From positions 54,063,370 to 54,127,369 of the forward strand of contig CM054117.1 of assembly GCA_028673005.1 (NCBI GenBank): DNA of 64,000 nt, given 5' to 3'. The position numbers were made by a program, and so were the translations under genes. Positions within the stretch are counted from its first letter, which is position 1. The number at the start of each line of letters is the position of its first letter. This DNA is from Tanypteryx hageni. Taxonomy: Eukaryota; Arthropoda; Insecta; Odonata; Petaluridae. Below the pieces are notes generated by a model. The model was not told the origin of the DNA, did not search any database, and was given only the letters and a program-made list of their open reading frames with translations. Positions 1 through 11,200 of this stretch are shown piece by piece.

Positions 1-815
1 CCCTCTCCCTCCCATTTTCTCTCCCTCTCTCTGTTTAGTTCTGAGTTCCAAAACCTAAAAATTCCAAACTCAAACCTAGGATTTATTCAGATATGACACT
101 TGCATTTTTTCAATATTATTTTACATCCAACTATCACCCTCTTGTCCACAAAATTCCACAAGCAACATCCAGTTCTCTTTATCTCAAACCCTCAAGCAGC
201 TGAACAGTGTCAATCAGCCCTCCCACTCACCGGACATCATATTTGAACGACCCCATTTAGTAGGTAGTGATTATTCAAGAATATAGGCATTACTAATTCT
301 ATGAGAACATGCATTTGTAGAACCGTATTTTATCTTGCAAGCAAAAAAATTCAATTCCAATTTTGAAGTCAGGTATAGAGTGACTCATCCTGAAAAATCA
401 AGGAAGGAGCCTCGAATGGAAATGCCTTTCTAACAAAAACTATGGTAAATGTTAAATATATGGTGTTTATGTTATGAGTGTGTAAGAGAATCAAAACTCA
501 GAGGGGAGAGAGAGGACCCATTTGCTGTGTAGCTGTGCCCCCTTACCTAGACTGGCACTTCATAAAAGAACCCCAGTTCCCCTTTGGTCTTTATAATGCC
601 TAGATCATCCTTTTGATACACTCCAATATTTTCTCACCACAGGTATGTTATGTCAATCTGCTGGGCGACTGGAACATCCAGCAGCTGATTCCAAGACATG
701 AGCGATCTCTAGACAAACAGAAAAGGCCTACTAACTCAGCATACGTTTAAATGTAGACTAGGCCAATAGCCCCTACACTCAGCATACATTTAAATGTATG
801 CCAGTCCTTTAAAGG
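1..815. other. Non-coding; CT-rich edge and a piggyBac-type end
   Basis: Positions 1-35 are a polypyrimidine tract. The rest is AT-rich with no coding signal, probably intron of the ATP9 gene. Near the end there is a perfect 20-bp palindrome (782-801, GCATACATTTAAATGTATGC) followed by CCTTTAAAGG and TTAA at 816-819. This matches the right end of the piggyBac-type family described at 1593-2805; the left end is not in the window. Confidence 0.5.
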
Positions 816-830
816 TTAATTAGGCTGGGG

Positions 831-912
831 GAGTGCACCATACATGCCACACATATAGGTACCACTTACCCATAGTACTTATTTAAACTTAAGTGCAAGA
901 TGATATTTTAAT
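831..912. repeat. Dispersed repeat, copy 1
   Basis: An 82-bp stretch that recurs at 63387-63468 in the same orientation with about 84% identity by eye. The shared core includes TTTAAACTTAAGTGCAAGATG here and its close variant there. Family unknown. Both copies lie just downstream of a TTAATT. Confidence 0.6.
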
Positions 913-1592
913 TTAATGGGATAAATAATAAAAGGAACATACGCTCAACCAGTCCTTTTTTCTGCAACCTTTTTTGCCTCGTACATAATGATTTTAATCA
1001 ATTCAGCAATTCCAAACTTCCTCTGTTCTACAATATATCACTTCCTCCTCTAGTTGTGGCCATTTAAGACCCAACTTATGAAGACTCTTTTTCTGTCAAC
1101 TTCAGTTTTTCCTTATTTTCTCCATTCATGGATCATTTTTTTCTGTGGGAGGTTGACCAAAATGATGTGCTACTACTCAGTTTCTATGCATTTTTGTGTA
1201 TTGAATCTCCTGAGGCTTATAGGTAATGGTGTAGGTATGTCTTTTCATTCTTGTAGCCATTGCAATCTCAATACACACATCGTTATTTATCCTAGATATG
1301 CATAACACTTTTATGACCTCTACACGAATTCTAATGTTCCATGACATTAATTGCGCTATTCATTGGGCTCATTAGGAATTAAAACGTATAAATAACATTA
1401 CAAATGCACCAAAATTGTAATGACTATGAGTGAACATTAGGGTTGCCAACTTTTAGATCTTTATGAACCAAAGATTGAAACTTTGATACTTTAGAAGAAA
1501 CCCAAGAGGAATTAAATATATAATATATGAAAGTAAACATGGCTAAACTTATTGAACATTGGAGTATTATGTAAGACCAAAGCAAAGCTATT
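913..1592. other. AT-rich non-coding stretch
   Basis: Probably intron of the ATP9 gene. The small open frame at 1054-1305 has no recognisable composition or motif and is not called. Confidence 0.5.
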
Positions 1593-2805
1593 TTAACCTT
1601 TAAATGCCGTATTTAAATGTCCCTTAGTAGTGGATGTTTACAAAGGACGATCTTAGAAGGAAAAATTAGTGGAAGAAGAGGAAGAGGGAGAAAAAGAATA
1701 GGAATATTAGATAATATAAAGCATGGATATAATACTTATAGAGGTATAAAAGAGGCTTCTAGGGAGAGAGAGAAATGGAGGCAGCGATTCAGTTAAAACC
1801 TGCCTTCGGACAGAAGCATGATGATGAATGATGAGTAGTGGATCTCACTGCCCTATATAATTTTGACCATTTAAAATTTTCTTGCATTTGATTAGAAAAC
1901 ATCTTGTATTTCTTGAACTATTTGTGATAAAACGTTCAAATAAAAAGCATTATTTAATAAATCGTTTGGGGAATATCGGGATTACATCTTTTATAGTAAA
2001 AGAAAACAAAAGAATGCAAATCCGGCATTATTATATAACATTAAATTCAATAAAAAACATTAGTGATAATTTTTATAGTTCATTTATTCATGCATTACAA
2101 TACGAATTTCATTTTGCATTAACTTAGAAATCCTGCTTTGTGTGGAATTCTTCAAAACAGGAAAATACACACAGACCTACATTGCATATTTTGCATTTTG
2201 TCATCTGTATTTTCCCTTCTCTGATCATACACAGCATCGAAGACAATTTACCTTTATGGTCCAATCTTAATTTTATTTCATCTCTAACTGACCCAATGGG
2301 GCCCCACTTGCACTTGGTCTTCCCTTTTGGGATGGTTTTGAGGGAATAGCTGATGCCTCTTCTTCAGTAAGTTTCCTCACAAAAGCAGGATGAAACTGCT
2401 GATGCATCATTTGCCTTCCCCCTGACCTCAGTAAAATGTAGCTATTGAGCACTGTGACCTTGAGAAGGTGGAAGAAAAGCTTCTTCGTCCACTTTCAATA
2501 TCCTAGGGCCATGGAGAGGTCGGAGTTGAGAAGCTGGAAAGAGGCTAGGCTAACACTCACCCTATTTTCTGTTTTCTCTCGGTGTGAGGTGTCCCCACCC
2601 CCAGTAGTTGGATCTACCGCATGTTTGCCTCGACACATCTTGAGATCAGACCACCAGGACGACCCCTCCCAAATTTCACGTGTCTATGATGAATGCAACA
2701 TCTGTGGGTGACTTCCAAACTAAGCATGCCCATACAGGCATGCCAGGCACTGAACGGAACCTATTTTGCATGCCCGTACGGGCATGCTAGGCATTTAAAG
2801 GTTAA
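1593..2805. mobile_element. piggyBac-type element remnant with TTAA target duplication
   Basis: TTAA at 1593-1596 is followed by CCTTTAAATGCC. TTAA at 2802-2805 is preceded by the exact reverse complement, GGCATTTAAAGG. A perfect 20-bp palindrome sits just inside the right end (2768-2787, GCATGCCCGTACGGGCATGC), with a degenerate partner at about 2725-2744. TTAA duplication with short inverted ends starting CC is the piggyBac signature. The inside carries an unrelated reverse-transcriptase tail (1647-1796). No intact transposase frame is visible. Confidence 0.65.
1647..1796 (+). pseudogene. Non-LTR retrotransposon (RT ORF2) C-terminal fragment
   Basis: Reads ILEGKISGRRGRGRKRIGIL, then DNIKHGYNTYRGIKEASRER and WRQRFS, then a stop at 1794-1796, with NLPSDRSMMMND-like sequence continuing behind it. 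This is the familiar tail of insect CR1/Jockey-like reverse transcriptases (EGKI.GRRGRGR...W..NI..W......A...R..WR). A 5'-truncated or fragmented copy with no catalytic domain. Confidence 0.7.
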
Positions 2806-3483
2806 TTTCATCAGCATCTAGGCATACTAATTTTTCCTACTTCGCTTGGAGTATTATGGAATAAGACTTGACCTCCCGATTTTCCAAATAGTAAAATTGA
2901 AGAAAAGAAAGAATAACAATAGATTACACTATTCCACAACTCCTCTGGTAATTTTCATATATTTTGCAGTGCTCTATTCAACATTGTAGCTGTGTTATAT
3001 TGCTTATCCAGTGATAAAGCAGTTTGTAGAGTATGGATGATCAACAAATATGCAAAGGCTTCAATTTTTTTGTATAAACCAAATACAATCAAAATTAAAG
3101 CACAAACTATCTTAATCCAAATCATTTATAAAAAATGCAAAAAATCATAATAGGGCTTTCCACTGCAATTGAAATTGAACTGGAGATTTGAGCTACTCAT
3201 CCAATGACTTGGCAACCCTAGCTAACATGTAATAAAGTGCAATGATGGAAATGTGTCATCAGTATTCGCATTGCATAAAGTTTTACTGTATACATTAACA
3301 GTTTTTCACTATTACTTATTAATTATGTATATTTTAATGTTTTTGCGTTGAATGGTTGTCACTTATTCCATTTTGTGGATCAGTGGATTCGTGAGTGTAA
3401 TACCGAAAGCAGTAATAATGTTACCTTCAGTCTCTAAGATGCAGGCTCATTCTGGGAGTTACTGTTCTGGAAAGAAAGTGTGT

Positions 3484-3506
3484 CTTATAGCCCGAAAAAT
3501 ACAGTA
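3484..3506 (-). repeat. Solo terminal fragment of a TA-class MITE
   Basis: Read on the minus strand this is TACTGTATTTTTCGGGCTAT and onward (AAG). The same terminus, TACCATATTTTTCAGGCTAT, begins at 63098 on the plus strand. It matches the widely occurring mariner-class end 'CCGTATTTTTCGGACTATAAG'. No partner end was found near either copy. Confidence 0.5.
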
Positions 3507-4005
3507 TATTCATTTTTGAATCATTAATTTCAGCAAAAGTAAAATATCTTTCTGTCGCCTCAAAGCCAGTAACTTTGAAAGTGGCAGTTACAGGCTGTTC
3601 ATTATCATCTTCTTCCTGCTTTCCTTGCCACCATGGCAAGCTTCCTCTCTTACACTCATGCTTTTCTCTAATGAAAGGTTAAAAAAAGAGACGTTTCACT
3701 TGCATTAGAAATGTTTTTTGAGATCATAACTTTCCAAAAAATGTAGCGGTGTTTCTTCTTACAAATGGTGCTGTATTTATATTAGCCCTAGGATTTTGCC
3801 CATATACATTTTTGTAGGTGATCTCATTACTCCTTTTGAATCTGTCATCTTGGTTTCTAGTTTCAAAGATATTTTTATCTCCTTCTCCCTTAAAATAATT
3901 CCACTAATTGCAGTATTATTAATACTCCATTAATACTTATACTAGGTCATCATACTGCACTTTTAGGCGTTCTTTACAAAAGGTAAACAAAAAATGCTTT
4001 ATGGT

Positions 4006-4045
4006 CAGGTCGTGTCTGTCCGTCCGTCTGTCTGTCTGTCCACCC
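4006..4045. repeat. CTGT/CCGT simple repeat
   Basis: A short run of TCTG/TCCG tetranucleotides, at the edge of a dispersed repeat. Confidence 0.6.
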
Positions 4046-5108
4046 ATCCGTATGTTTCATCTCAGAAACTACTGTGTAGATATTGATGAAATTTGGTATT
4101 TAGGACATAGGGGCAAATAAACTAAGAAAATGATATAAATGGTTCATGTAGCCTAATCGGGAGTGCCACTTTACTGGTGACAAAAAATGAACTATTCTTC
4201 ATATCTCATAAAATGCCACTTGTAACAAAAAGGTCTTTGAATAATATTGTGGAACTAATCAAATAGCATATGTTTTGTTCAGTACATTTTTATCGAAGGA
4301 GTAGCCGATTTTGAGAAAATCCAACGAGAAAGTCGTAATTCAATTTGGACTTGAAAAAATTTTCCCGTCTTTTTTAATTGTTGTCAACAAAAACAATCTT
4401 CGTGGTAACTGAAGTAAACAATATCTGGTGTGGATAAATAATTAATTGAATTTTCTTTCGTGCACACACAACATTTTGTAAATGGATAATCCACAACGAA
4501 GAAATTAATGTAAATACGTCTATTTTCTTATACACAGTGTTTATAAGTGAAAATAAATGGGTAATTTACAACAAAGGAATGAACGTGAACATAAAGATTA
4601 TATTACTACTATTCAAGTGAGGTATGTTTTAAATAATTGTCGATTGTTTTTATTAATTACAACTGATTAGGTTAAGAAGTCAGTGAATCAAAAATTTGAT
4701 ATGTTATTCGCATTACTACTGGCATATCATTTTTCAGTTGTTAGACATACTATATCATCAATATTTGTCTTTTTTGGCATGATTGCATAAATCGCAAAGA
4801 ATGCCTCTGCCTCACATGTATGCGCACATGCTGTGTGCATCTTTCCTCTATTGTTTAATAGTCATTCTTTTCTTTGATTTCACTCTGCATTTTGATTTGT
4901 CTTCTAGATTTACCTCTATTTTTTAAGAATGAAGTTAAATGATGGCACAGGAAGGGCAAGTTTTTTGCCATTTCAATTGCTGCATTGTTTGGAAAATTCT
5001 CCACTTTTATAATCTTTACTTTCTCTCTCATTATCTTTTCTTTTTGTACCTAGCAGTAAATTTGTAACATTCATGATATATGAATTTATAATGTTTTGAT
5101 ATTTGTAG

Positions 5109-5279
5109 ACACGATACAATGCAGCAAGAATGAGTGTTTCAGACCGAGGAGTTAGAGTTGCTGCTGTTGTTGAAAGTTTAGAACGTGAAATGGAACTTCT
5201 TTGTGTAACTGGTGTGGAGGACAGGCTTCAAGAGGGGGTTCGTCCCACTTTAGAGCTCCTGAGGAATGCTGGGATAAAG
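5109..5279 (+). CDS. ATP9A/ATP9B: ATP9 exon a (end of the N domain/start of the P-domain return)
   Basis: Phase 0 to phase 0, 57 codons. An AG acceptor precedes 5109 and a GT donor follows 5279. It begins [14 protein letters not shown] and contains the block [20 protein letters not shown], a strongly conserved ATP9-type stretch leading into the TGDK motif of the next exon. The preceding exon was not found in 1-5108, so it presumably lies outside the window. Confidence 0.9.
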
Positions 5280-8200
5280 GTGACTCACTTATAACTGATA
5301 AATTAAGCCTCAATACCATGAAAATTTTATTGCCATGCTTTGTGTAATTATTTTTAATTTTTAAAATGACTTAAAACTCCAGAATATGATCCAGTTTCTT
5401 TTAAATTATTATTTTCAATGAATAATTTAAATTTTGTTGACCAAAGAGCAAAATTTAAAATAGAGTATGTTTAATAACACTTTTACAAGTTTTATGTATA
5501 AATATTGATTTATATAAAATATTTGGTTAGTTTATATTGTTATGTAATAATTTTTGTTCTTTAATTTTTGCTGGAATGTTATACGTAAAGAGTAATAATA
5601 TTGTAATAGCAGTGTTTGTCTACTTTTAGTTTCAATTATTTTCTCATTTATATAAAAATGTTGATGATTCGACTTAAAATTTGATTCAGTTTTAAGTTGT
5701 TATACAGTCGAACCTCCCAAATCTGGCTACTTTGGGACCTGAGCCTTACCGGATCTTAAGAGTTTGCCAGATTTTGGGTGGTCATGTAATAGTCATATGT
5801 TCACAGGGCTTTTTCCACTGGTACGACCAGTTCGCGTACTGGCTCACAACAGCTGTACCAGTGAATATCTTAAATTTCAAACTATATCCGGCACGCTAAT
5901 TTATTTATATGTAATTATTAGATATCATAATTTTCACAGTTTTAATTAATGAAAAAATGTGAAAAATACTGCATTTCTATACTGAAATTTATTGTACATA
6001 GTAGCGTGTGACATGGAGCTGTGCATTATTTGCCGAATTTCTGGTGGTTTGCCGGATTCAACCATTTTCCAAAAATAGCCGGTAAATGAGTGGTGCCGGA
6101 AAATGGATTACTGGATGTGGTAGTTTCAACTGTATTTTATTTCTGGCAATACAAGTCCTGCATAAATTTTTATTTGATGTTTGTTTCAGATATGGATGCT
6201 AACTGGAGACAAATTGGAAACGGCAACATGTATAGCAAAGAGTTCACGTTTAGTCTCTAGGACTCAAGGAATGCACATATTCCGACCGGTGACCACTCGA
6301 ACTGATGCCCACCTGGAACTGAATGCTTTTCGAAAAAAACAGGATTGTGCTCTTGTTATCACAGGAGATTCACTTGAGGTATGATTCAAAACTTATCAAG
6401 CAACTGGACAATATTTTATTCTTCCTGCATTAATTTTTCCCATATTAATTTCATGTAATTATTAATTAACGAGCATGATATCCCATCAAATATGATGGGT
6501 ATGTGTTGATTAAGTATAAAATTATAGGCACTTCCCATTCTTCCTCCTTTTTTCTCTTCTTTTCTCCCATCCTCCTCCCTCCCATTCTCCCTCCCTCTCA
6601 CCCTCTCTCCTTTTCTGAAAAATCTCACTCCCTCTCTCCCCTTTGTCTCTCTCCTCTCTCACTCCCTCTCTCCCCTTAGTCTCTCTCCCGCCTGTTGCCC
6701 TTTTTTCTTTCTTCCTCTCTCTCCTATCTCATGTACTAAAGCATTCAAAGCATGCTTTCCTTATGCATATAGTGTAACGATAATACAATCTCGAGGCTTA
6801 ACAATGACATGGTCGGTAAGGCAACATATTGTATAAAAGCTTAAATTTATCCAATAAATATGATTTAAATGTAGAACTTGAGCAATTTTGTATTGTAGCC
6901 AAAATGTGACATTAATAATGACAAACATTATTTATTTTTCTTTAAAACAGTCCAGGTCTAAAGATCGTTGGTCAATTATTTCTAATTTTAATTTGAAAAA
7001 GAGTAAAATCGATTTTTACAGGTTAACTTATGGAATATTTTTGCATAAAATTTTTGTCACTGTAGTAGCAAAACAGAATGGTTGAATATTATATTATTGA
7101 ACTTGAAATATAAAAATAAAACTTTTAATAATGATTATATGTGAAGAAAGCTCTGCAAAATCTGAAAGTTAAGAGAATTTTTAAAAATTATAACTTTTTA
7201 ATGTAATTTGCCAATTGATCTTTACTACCAATTAGCTTATTAGTAGATTAGTATTAACAATTGTCTTTCTGGTCAGTTTTATTGATCTAATTTTATTCTT
7301 CTGTGTAAAATCTAACTCTCCTGAAATTTTCAAATCCATATATTGCACAACTATTTAAAATCCATTAAAAAGATAAAAAGTATGTTAGAAAATGCTAGTT
7401 GATTGTGGTGCTAGCATTTAAATGAATGCTTTTACAGGTTTGCCTGAGGTATTATGAGCAAGAGTTGATGGAGTTAGCATGTGCCAGTCCTGGCGTAGTC
7501 TGCTGCCGATGTTCACCTACCCAGAAAGCTCAAGTTGCTCGCTTAGTTCGTGCCCGTGCTCATGGGGGTGGATGGTCGCCAGGCGGGGGAGGTGTCAGTG
7601 TCACAGGTGCCAATGGAGAAGGTGGGGGGATGAGCAGTGGGGGAGGCAGCAGGAGTGGAGGAGGTAGATGGAGGGGAGCGGTGGCTGCCGTTGGTGATGG
7701 AGGCAATGACGTCAGCATGATTCAAGCTGCTGATGCTGGCATTGGTATAGCTGGCTCAGAGGGGCGTCAAGCTTCTTTGGCTGCAGACTTTTCGGTGACC
7801 CAGTTTCGCTATCTAGCTCGGCTCCTCCTGGTTCATGGTCGTCGCAGTTATAAACGTTCTGCTTCACTTGGACAGTTTGTCATACACAGAGGACTAGTCA
7901 TTTCCACCATGCAAGCTGTTTTCTCTTCAGTATTCTATTTCTCTTCTGTGGCTCTTTACCAAGGTTTTTTGATGGTTGGGTAAGTTATATTTAATGGTCT
8001 AATTTAAAGTCATATGCTCAATAACAAAGATACACCACCTTTTTGAACTTCGCAAATAATTGGTTCCAGAAAACTGATGCAAAATGCAAATTCACGAAGT
8101 GCAAGTCCTATTTTCCCATAAGACATACTGTATTAATAGGGAGTATGGTTTTCAGTCTACCTAAAAAATTCGCTTTTTTGTCATAAATAATGCATTTTAA

Positions 8201-11200
8201 CAGAAAATAAAAGAAAACAACGGCAAATGAAAACCTAACATCATAAAGTGAAAAAATTCATTTAATTACCTTTAAAACGCATAACTGCAAATGAAACCCC
8301 TGCATTACAAAGCAATAACACTTCTTGTGGCAATTGTGCAGTTTACCTAGAGCACATTTTTGCATGCGATTTTAGATCTTTTGTTCATTCCAAGGAAATG
8401 CTTAAATTTAAATTGATGAACAACTGAAATGGAATGTTGAGTATGTGATGCACGGATGTTTTCTTGGTTTCTGCCAATAAATATTTCCAAGCCAAAAAAA
8501 AGAGAACACAGTAGCATTATAAAATGGTAACATTTCTTTCTTTTAATAATTACATTCAAAATGCATAACAGAAAATCAAAAGCTAGCGTAAGAAAATCAA
8601 TATTTCTTTTAATTGTTCAAAATACATCACAAAAATTAGAAACAAAGTGTTGAAGTGGTAACATTTCTTTTAGTAATCGTGTTCTAAATATGCGGCAGAA
8701 AATCTTACATTACAAGAAGATAGCAATTCTTAGATTTATATTAAAAGTTTTCAATAGAAAATGAAAACCTAACAAAAAAATAACATTTTCTTAAATTAGG
8801 TTCAAAATACAGAGATAATAGCAAATTAAAACCTTACATTCCAAAATGATGGCATTTCTTTAAATTTTAAACAAGTTTCGTCATCGAAAATAGCGGTGTT
8901 TGCAGTGAAGTTCAAACTGAGATACAAAATAATTAAGTCTAGAATTATCATGTTTGTTATCATCGAAAACTGCAAATAATGAGCATTATAAATATGATAA
9001 CAATGTCCTTTTCTAGGGTGCTAAAGTTTAAACTGAACTTCGAAACAAAATAGTAGAGGAAGTTCACGTTTGTTGGCATCACAAATGCATGAAGGGAAAT
9101 GCAAATAATCAGCGTGAAACAGAAGTAATGGTCATAAAATTTTGTTGCGAAGTGCAAATTTGCAAAGTTCTAAAAGGTAGTGTATAGATTTTTAAATGGC
9201 ACACATTGTGCTTGGCCTTTCCACATGTATGATCATAAAGTTATATTGCTAGATGATTTTCATTTAAATTTGGTTTTAAAACTTACATCCAAGTTGAAGA
9301 CAAAGTTAAGTGTATGTCATAATAATACTCCTGATTTTAGCAATAAAAAATTGTAATCATAAATTTTACCTACAGTGACACTTAAATAATCGATAATAGT
9401 CAGGATTCGACAAATACGGTCGCCCACTCGCCAGTGGCGAGTTGATATTACCTGCTGGTGATCAGATACAACCAATTAATGACATTAAAAAATCACATTT
9501 TTTTGGGGGTGGCGAATACAATTTTTCATCTGGCGAGTAGGACTTGGCATAATTTGTCGAGCCCTGATAATAGTTATAATAAATTGTTTAAAATAATTAC
9601 TTACATGTGTGTTGAATCAGTGGTTTCCTCTCTTTCATGTTTACAATCAAGGTATGCAACACTTTACACAATGTTTCCAGTTTTTTCTTTGGTGTTGGAT
9701 AAAGATGTGTCTGGAAAGATAGCTCTAACATATCCTGAGCTTTACAAGGAATTGAGTAAAGGAAGATCTCTTTCTTTCAAGACTTTTTTCATGTGGGTCC
9801 TGATCAGTGTATATCAAGGTTTGTTATCAAAATATTAGCCTTTATGCATTTTAACAAACTCTTCTATGTTTCTTTGACTGTCAAACTGCACCTTTTTGCA
9901 GGAGGCGTGATCATGTATGGTGCATTAGTGCTGTTTGAGGATGAATTTATCCACATAGTGGCCATCAGTTTTTCCTCCCTCATTCTAACCGAACTTATAA
10001 TGGTAGCACTTAACGTACGTACCTGGCACCATCTAATGGTACTTGCTGAACTTTTGAGTCTTGGACTGTATGTTCTTTCACTTGTGCTACTGAAAGATTA
10101 TTTTGGTAAGTATTTTCTAAAAGTTGTAAATGTCTTTAAACTTTTCAATTTATGGTAAGGGAGAGATGTCAACATCATGTTCTAGTATTAGAGAGTATTG
10201 CATACATAAGTTCTTGCACTAAAATTTTACTTAAAATACAAAGAGGTTTAAAGGTTGAAATTTCTTAAATTATTAATAACTAGGGGCCCTGCCTGTACAT
10301 GCATCAACCCTGCCCTCCACTCACACCAGAGACCTCTGTGCTATGCACCTTGCATTTATTCTGTCTAATCTGAAGATAATTTTTTAAACTACTCTTATCA
10401 GGACATGTTTTTTGTTCAAGAAATTTTTTCTCTGACGCATTGTTTCCAAAATAATTTTTTTAAACAGCCGCCATTTTCTTTTAACACTTTAAGGCGCAAA
10501 AGAAAATGGCAGCGTGTGGTAAAGTGGCATATGCTAGAGACCGCTGGGAGCTGTACTTCTCATTAACTGACGAAAAAAACTCAAACGCTTTAATTAACTC
10601 CCCACTTTAATGCATTGATGGGTGGGAACCTGTCTAGAACCTACTGCACATGCCTGGGAAATAGGTATATCTCCCACTTCACTTCACTACATGGAAAACT
10701 ATTATCCCAGAGATCCTTAAAGGTTTAAGATGATGGATGAAAATAGTGTTCCTGGGGTCTCCTAGCTGGTAGAAGCAATCATTTACCAAATGTCTCTACA
10801 ACAATCAGTTCCTGAGATACAGTGGGGAACAGAAAAGCACTTGGGAAATTATATACAGGAAGTCCTCAATTTATATCGAGGATGTGTTCCCGGGAAATGC
10901 AATGTAAAGTCAAACAAGGTATAACGAAACCCTATTTTCCGCGACCTCTAATTTAACATCCAAATTGATAGTTTTATAAAACCTTTTTGATGAAGTACTT
11001 TCTGCACGTCTTTTAGCCATATTTAAGGGTTTTGTGCTATTTAACAAAATAAAAAATCAACCGTAATTATGTTGGAACGCTCAAAACTAAACAATGGGCA
11101 GGTCTCTGAGCTTCCTTGATGGAACAAGCAATGCCAACAAGGAGAATAAAAACTCTGTTTCAAATCATGTGTGTTTGGTGTTACAGTTTAGTAGATTTTG

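Larger units (their letters stand above)
2806..5108. other. Intronic AT-rich DNA upstream of the first visible ATP9 exon
   Basis: Holds a solo MITE end at 3484-3506 and a TCTG/TCCG microsatellite-like run at about 4006-4045. The run is followed by sequence of the 'gatgaaatttggtatttaggacat' kind (4085-4110), a common dispersed insect repeat. No exon could be found here to continue the ATP9 frame upstream. Confidence 0.5.
7980..9651 (+). other. ATP9 intron between exons c and d, with two MITEs
   Basis: GT-AG intron occupied mostly by the elements at 8033-9182 and 9401-9566. Confidence 0.85.

Noticed and set aside
2445..2711. 88-codon open frame inside the first piggyBac-type remnant
   Set aside because: Ends in a weak ECNICG cysteine pair that might be a transposase trace, but there is too little pattern to call it.
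9458..9651. N-terminal extension of the open frame containing ATP9 exon d
   Set aside because: This part covers a hAT MITE and intron; the acceptor at 9650-9651 and phase define the exon start.
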